Source of the DNA: Nageia nagi | Lineage: Eukaryota; Pinophyta | Length of the DNA stretch: 64,000 bases | Direction of reading: 5' to 3' | NCBI GenBank assembly: GCA_050084985.1 | Contig: JBITNC010000001.1 | Coordinates: forward strand, 24,800,001-24,864,000 | Part shown: positions 58,838 through 64,000 of the stretch, piece after piece | Position numbering within the stretch: the stretch's first letter is position 1 | How the letters are laid out: the number at the start of each line of letters is the position of its first letter | Program-made: the position numbers and the translations under genes | The notes under the pieces: model-generated | What the model was told of the DNA's origin: nothing | The model's database searches: none | What the model saw: only the letters and a program-made list of their open reading frames with translations

Positions 58838-59815
58838 AGGAGATAAATTTTTACCCAAACACATTCTCAATGGTTCCAAGTTTGGGATTTGGGAACCATA
58901 GATGAAATCTGTATTGTAGGTAAGATAGCTTTGGTAAATAGTGAATGAGAATCTTATTGCTCCTATAAATGAGAAGGCACTTGAGACTTACAACCAAAGA
59001 ATGATTTGGCAACCTCCATGATTTTTGGTGTAGTTTCAGATTATGTGCTCCTAATGATTTCCTCTTCAACCTCAATAAAGGAATCTTAGGATAAGCTTAA
59101 GCAAATCTACCTTGGTTAAAAGTTTTTAAGAAGGTTTACCATTCTTCAAAATTTTTTTCAATCTCATCAAGGGGAAGATGAAAATGTTTCCATCTACTTG
59201 AATAGAATCATTGACCTAAGGACCCAACTTGTTACTTGTGAGTGCAATTGAATCAATGATGAGTTCATAGTCTTTATCATTTTCCAAAGCCTTTCTTCAA
59301 ATTTTGGTAACTTTGTGATGGTTATGGAAACAAGGCTTGATGATGATGAAGAAGTCTTCTCCCTTAAGAACCTTTATAGGCTTATTTTAAAGCATGAGAA
59401 AAATCTTAACAAAAAGGTGTTGATTTCTTCTCTTAAGGATAATAACATTGCTCTTGGAGCAACCAAAACTCCTTTTAAGAAGAAGTTTGACCATCAAAAA
59501 AAATATTATCCTTATTCCTCCCAAAATTTTGAGAAAAAATATAATGTAAACAACAACAATAGTAATAATCGTAATAACAATAATAATTGGAACAATAACA
59601 ACAATAGTAAAAACAACAACGATAACAACCACTTCAAGCAAAGAGATGGAAAAGGCAAAGCAAACAATCCATATCCTAAAGAAAAATTTGATGGTAATTG
59701 TAACTGTTATGGCATATAATGTCACAAAGAAGTTGATTGCTACAAAAATAAAAGAGAAAGAAAGAACAAAGGCAATAGTAATGTAAAGAACTTCATAGGA
59801 AAGAAGAATATTTAA
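58838..59815 (+). pseudogene. gag: Element 3 Gag with Asn-rich tract
   Basis: The reading aligned to element 2 Gag starts near 58838, but the ATG is lost. Readable parts include NGSKFGIWEP near 58865 and, from 59315, LDDDEEVFSLKNLYRLILKH. Codons for residues 77-105 of that frame (59543-59629) are almost all Asn. A Lys/Gly-rich part and a zinc-knuckle remnant follow (CNCYGI, stop, CHKEVDCYKNK, 59698-59750; relatives have CxxCGxxGHxxxxC). The minus-strand ORF 59387-59851 is a shadow. Confidence 0.82.
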
Positions 59816-61078
59816 GCTAGTTTTGCTATGGTGCTCTACTCTGTATCTCATACTTTTTCATCTAATTGGATTGTTGAATCTGGTTGCACTAACCACCTAT
59901 GCTTTGAAAAAGATAATTTTGATAACTTTTATAAGTATAGAAAAGATGCAGTTGTGATAGGTGATAACTCTATTCTTGAAGTTCAAGACATTTGAAGTGT
60001 GTTGATTCATGGAAAGGTTCTTGATAATGTGCTTTATATTTCTAAACTTAGGATGAACTTTCTCTTTATGATCTAAATTAGTAGAAAAGGGTACTCATTT
60101 GAGTTTAACTTTCAATCTTGGTTCAGGAAGAAAGGACTTGCCAAGTTGGTTAAAGAATCAATGAAATATGATCTTTACATTATGGATCAAGTTCCATCAA
60201 AGATGTATCTTGCTACAAGTGTGTGTTCTAAAGGCAATATTTGGTACCAATATTTAGCGCACTTTAACCATAAGAGTATTCAAGTCATTAAATACCAAGA
60301 ACTTATGAACAGTTTGCCTTCAATTTCTCCTTTGATTGGTATATGCGAGAAGTGCATTCTTAGCAAGATGCATAGATAAAAGTTTGAAAAAGTTAAGGCA
60401 ATAAGAGCATCTCAACCTCTTCAACTTGTGCATTTAGATTTTATGGGTTCATTTTAGACTAATTCACTTGGAGGAGCATCTTAAATCTTGACCTTAATTT
60501 ATGACTTTAGTAGAATAACCTTTGGGTATCTACTTGAGCACAAGGATCAAACCTTTGAGAGATTTAAGGTTTTTAAGGCCTTTATTGAGAATCAAACTAA
60601 CCTTAAAATCAAGATGTTGAGATCAGATAATGAAGGAGAATATAACAGTAATGATTTTAATGACTATTATGCTAAGTATAGAATCAAGAGGCATTTTACA
60701 ATTCCTTACACTCCTCAATAGAATGGTGTTACCTAAAGAAAAAATAGAACAATTATGGAAATGGCTAAATGCATGTTAGGTAATCTTCATAGATTCTTGT
60801 GGGTTGAAGTAGTAAGCACTACTATTTACACCTTGAATAGGTATCCTAAAAATGTTTTTCAAGGTAAAACTCCTTTTGAATCATGGTCAGAAAGAAAAAC
60901 TAACATTTCACACCTTAAGGTGTTTGGTTGTGAAGCATTCTCCTACATTATTTCTAAAAAAAGGAAGAAGCTAAAAAAAAGGGCTAAAAAATGCACCTTA
61001 TGGGTTATGATAGTTAGAATAGAGGCTATAGGCTCTACTGTCCATCCTACAAATCCATGTTTGTTTCAAGGGATGTAA
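59816..61078 (+). pseudogene. pol: Element 3 protease and integrase
   Basis: The protease site reads WIVESGCTNHLCF near 59860, with D-S-G changed to E-S-G. GAG-pre-integrase follows (KESMKYDLYIMDQVPSKMYL, from 60152), then the integrase zinc finger (WYQYLAHFNHKSIQ; CEKCILSKMH to 60379). The core shows LVHLDFMGSF with the first catalytic Asp present, LTLIYDFSRITFGYL with the second, and MLRSDNEGEYNSNDF (60617). NRTIMEMAKCML carries the catalytic Glu. The C-terminal part includes LKVFGCEAFSYI (60920). Stops lie at several places, including YTPQ-stop at 60719. Confidence 0.85.
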
Positions 61079-61311
61079 AGTTAAATGAACTTCTTAATGA
61101 ATCTACTTCTAATGAGGATGTTGATGATTCAAATGACTCATAAGTTTCTCCTAGCTAGTTGGATATTGATATAGACAAGTCACCTCAAGAATAAAACTCT
61201 CCAACTCAAAGGGTAACAAGGAGTATGACCTTGAACAAATCCTTATTTACCAAAATTTATAACAAGAATAAGCCCTCATCCTTTAAAGAAGCTTCAAAGC
61301 ACAAGTGCTAG

Positions 61312-62300
61312 ATGGAAACCATGAAAATGGAGTATGATGTGCTTATGAAAAATGAAATTTGGGATTTAGTTTCTTATCCTAATGAAAATAATGTGATTGG
61401 TAATAAGTGGATCTACAAGATCAAGTTCAATTCTATTAGGGATATTGAGAAATACAAGGTAAGGTTAGTAGCCAAAGGTTTTGCCGAGAAATATGGTGTA
61501 GATTATGAGAAAACTTTTGCTCCTATGGCAAAGATGCCTACAATAAGAATTATTATTGCTCTTTTTGTAGCTCAAAGATAAAAAAACTTTCAAATTAATG
61601 TCAAGAGTTTATTTCTCAATGATTACTTAGATGTGGAAATATTTATGAATCAATTAGAATGGTTCATTATGGAAGGCAAAGATTCCTTTGTGTGCAAGTT
61701 AAAGAAGTCATCATATGGACTTAAGAAATCACCTAGAGCCTAGTATAGGAAGATTTTAGAGTATTTTACAGACATTGGTTTCTCCAAGTGCTTTTTAGAC
61801 TCTAATTTATATGTGCTCACTCAAGGAAAAGATGTGGTCTTTATTTTCCTTTATGTGGATGATATTTTGATTACTAGGAACAATAAAGAAATCATTCAAG
61901 AGTCCATATCCAAACTTAAGGTAACATTTAAAATGACTGATCTTGGTCTCTTGCACTACTATCTTGGAATGCAAGTGTATTAATACAAGGAATGTAATTA
62001 TCTCAATTAATCAAAATATATATCATACATCTTGCAAAAGTTTGGAATGGAGAAGTGTAGATATGTTATGATCCTAATCTCTCCTAGAATCACTATTTCT
62101 CTAAGCTTCAACTCTTAGTTGGTTGATGCTACAGCTTACAAGTAATTAATTGGTAGCCTTCTGTATTTGACTATCTCTAAGCTAGATATTACCTTTGCAA
62201 TGAATCTAATGGCATGATTCATGCAAAAACCTTATGTTGAACACCTCAATGTTATTAAGCAAATTTTGAGGTAGGTTATAGGGACTAAGGATCTTGCTCT
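61312..62300 (+). pseudogene. pol: Element 3 reverse transcriptase
   Basis: METMKMEYDVLMKNEIWDLV at 61312, then NVIGNKWIYKIKFNSIRDIE, RLVAKGFAEKYGVDYEKTFA and VCKLKKSSYGLKKSPRA. The catalytic LYVDDILI is intact (YVDD 61852-61863), followed by MTDLGLLHYYLGMQVY and the QKFGMEKC tail. Four or more stops interrupt it (for example after VAQR at 61579 and after MQVY at 61981). Confidence 0.88.
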
Positions 62301-62817
62301 CAAGTATTCTAAGTTACCCTTGTTTGTTCTCTCTAGATTCTTAGATTCTAACTATGGAGGAGATATAGATGATAGGAAATCAACTTCTACATATGTGTTT
62401 AGCATTGGTTTAGGTGCTATCTCTTGGGCTTCCAAGAATCAACCCACTTTTTTTCTTTCCACCATAGAAGACAAATATCATGCCATGTCTATTATAACCC
62501 AAGAAGCTATTTCAATAAGGCATCTTATGAAAGAAATTGGATATGAACAAGCTGGATCATATTTGATTTTTTTAGATAATCAATTAGCTATTTCTTTGGC
62601 TATGAATCTTATGTTCCATCAATGATTAAAACATGTGGAAATCCATACCTATTTTATTAAGGAGAAGGTTCTTGATGGCATCATACACCTAGATTATTGT
62701 CCATCCACCTTGAACTCCATTGATTTGTTCACCAAACCCCTCTTAAAAGCTCAATTCTATAAGCTTAGGGATGCTATTGGGTTGGTAAAGTTTCCTTCAA
62801 GGGGGAGTGAAGTTTGA
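62301..62817 (+). pseudogene. pol: Element 3 RNase H and pol C terminus
   Basis: FLDSNYGGDIDDRKSTSTYV, ISWASKNQPTFFLSTIEDKY, FLDNQLAISLAMN, then HVEIHTYFIKEKVLDGIIHL and SIDLFTKPLLKAQFYKLRDA. One stop lies at 62623. The frame ends GLVKFPSRGSEV at 62817, and its last codons lie on a purine tract AAGGGGGAGTGAAG (62799-62812). Confidence 0.88.
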
Positions 62818-63518
62818 ATTCTTATGTTAATTCATGTTTGTGATGACAACTTCACCCCTAGGAGGATTTTGCATTATGTAGTGTTGATTTTGTTGTACAC
62901 CTTCATGGTAAGTTCCCTCTACGTGAAGAACTTGTACAAATGTTTAGAAAAAAAAGATTGGCCAATATAGCACTATTCAATTATCCATGTGTGAGGAACT
63001 CTTATGTGTCTTTTTGCACTATTCAATTATCCATATGTAAGGAACTTGTATGTGCATGCTCTATTTTGTAATGATAATCAACACATGTTCTATATATAGC
63101 AAGTGACTATGAGTTTTGCCTTAGCATATTTGTGATGACCTATAGTGCACCATTGATTAGTTCATGATAGTATTTGTATGATTCATCTATCCTAGTTGAT
63201 ATGAATATGTTGCATATAATTGATCTTGTTATTTGAGTTGCTTATGACCTATAGCTTCCTTTGAGATTGCAAGTTACTTACTTTAGGTGTGCAGGCTCTT
63301 GGAGACTCTTCATGAATTCTAGTTGGATGATTACTTCATGTATATTAAAATTGGTTGTATTTAATGATTGTATTTGGCAAAGTAGTGAGTCTCAAACTAG
63401 ATCTTTCTCACTTCAAAAATATGTAAAAAGTTCTCATCTTCATTGTATCTATTTGGAGGAGAACTCACTTACTTTGTCTCTTCCTTTTATCTTATTCACT
63501 CTATCCCAATATTGTATT
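62818..63518 (+). other. Element 3 3' untranslated region
   Basis: About 700 bp between the pol stop and the functional PPT, aligned with 17891-18582 of element 2. The open frame 63261-63533 is not supported by the element 2 copy. Confidence 0.75.
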
Positions 63519-63527
63519 AAGGGGGAG
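63519..63527 (+). promoter_or_regulatory. Element 3 PPT
   Basis: AAGGGGGAG immediately before the 3' LTR start TGTTGAAATG. Confidence 0.9.
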
Positions 63528-64000
63528 TGTTGAAATGTATAATGCATTGTTGTAAAGGTTTTGTCATAATCTTCTATGTAAGTTCACTAATACTTAAGGG
63601 TATCATTTTATACCTTAAGTATTTAAGTGAATATGATAATGTTACTTGTACTACACTCCATGTCATGAGCATGCCCCTTAGGTAAAAGGATGTGCATGTC
63701 ATGCTTTTGTACATTGGGTAAAAGGGTGATCCAAAGAAGGATTTTGGCCTATAAATATAAGGCTCCCTCTTTGGATCATACACCAATTTGTGAAGTAAAG
63801 TTATGCTATAAGATAGTGTTTAAGAGAAATGTTTAGGAGGATTGTAACAGTTCATATTGGTGAATGAAGTGAGATTTAGTTAGTGGATGCACTCCTAGTT
63901 GGAGGAAACACTTTACATCTTGAATTATCTTTATGAGATTTTATTATTTGAGTTATTTAGATGTGAGATTGAGCTTTAATGAGATATTAGGAGTTTAGAG
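63528..64000 (+). repeat. Element 3 3' LTR, truncated by the window
   Basis: TGTTGAAATG start straight after the PPT; aligned to the 5' LTR up to the window end. Inverted repeat at 63589-63623 (one stem mismatch) and TATAAATA at 63750-63757. Confidence 0.93.

Larger units (their letters stand above)
55658..64000 (+). mobile_element. Element 3: Ty1/Copia LTR retrotransposon, runs off the right edge
   Basis: A 501-bp 5' LTR, an exact initiator-Met-tRNA PBS, a long leader, a gag-PR-IN-RT-RH region, a 0.7-kb 3' untranslated region, a PPT and the first 473 bp of the 3' LTR (about 28 bp missing). The LTR parts compared differ at roughly 9% by eye. It is the same family as element 2, better preserved: the RT keeps YVDD. 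It still has about 20 stops and a missing gag start codon. The right target duplication is out of view; the left flank is AGATT. Confidence 0.92.

Noticed and set aside
59387-59851. 154-codon minus-strand ORF rich in Val and Ile, membrane-protein-like
   Set aside because: It is the reverse reading of the Asn-codon tract and zinc knuckle of element 3 Gag. AAT/AAC repeats give ATT/GTT codons on the other strand, which explains the hydrophobicity.
1-64000. Prokaryotic-type systems (CRISPR arrays, operons, toxin-antitoxin, phage modules)
   Set aside because: No evenly spaced repeat-spacer arrays, no ribosome-binding-site-led gene strings and no bacterial gene families were seen. The content is plant LTR retrotransposons.

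Overview
The window looks like repeat-dense, AT-rich nuclear DNA from a seed plant with a large genome. A gymnosperm is my best guess, but that is inference from the style of the elements and not from a marker gene. I found no intact host gene, no rRNA or tRNA gene, and no CRISPR array. Almost everything that can be interpreted is LTR retrotransposon, mostly degenerate, nested or side by side.

Layout from left to right. 1-2.1 kb: a degenerate gag-like fragment on the minus strand with a possible 5' LTR. 2.6-4.1 kb: a possible lone LTR with a polypurine tract (PPT) on its left and a primer binding site (PBS) on its right. 5,258-10,615 (element 1, minus strand): a structurally complete Ty1/Copia element with 527-bp LTRs, a 5-bp target duplication ATCAT, a perfect initiator-Met-tRNA PBS and a PPT. 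11,418-19,076 (element 2, plus) and 55,658 to beyond the right edge (element 3, plus): two members of one Copia family with long leaders, a long 3' untranslated region and a hairpin in the LTR. 19.1-25.4 kb: older sequence holding a decayed plant-mobile-domain (PMD) gene. 25,434-38,912 (element 4, plus): a 13.5-kb Ty3/Gypsy element with about 1.49-kb LTRs, a second RNase H placed between protease and RT, and an extra sense ORF of about 3.7 kb after integrase. 38,913-54,742 (element 6, minus): a degenerate Tat/Ogre-like Gypsy element with the usual RT-RNH-aRNH-IN order and a further ORF after integrase. It is split by 41,365-46,873 (element 5, plus), a non-autonomous Gypsy element with gag and protease remnants and a 30-bp minisatellite where RT and integrase would be expected.

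The coding parts are the standard retrotransposon set: Gag (particle), aspartic protease, integrase, reverse transcriptase and RNase H, expressed from the 5' LTR. None of the elements is intact. Element 1 is the best preserved, with about ten nonsense codons and a frameshift; the others carry many stops, frameshifts or catalytic-site changes. The features most worth a second look are the domain order and 3' ORF of element 4, the gag-plus-minisatellite design of element 5, the conserved LTR hairpin, second PPT and leader of elements 2 and 3, and the PMD relic. All identity figures are counts by eye.
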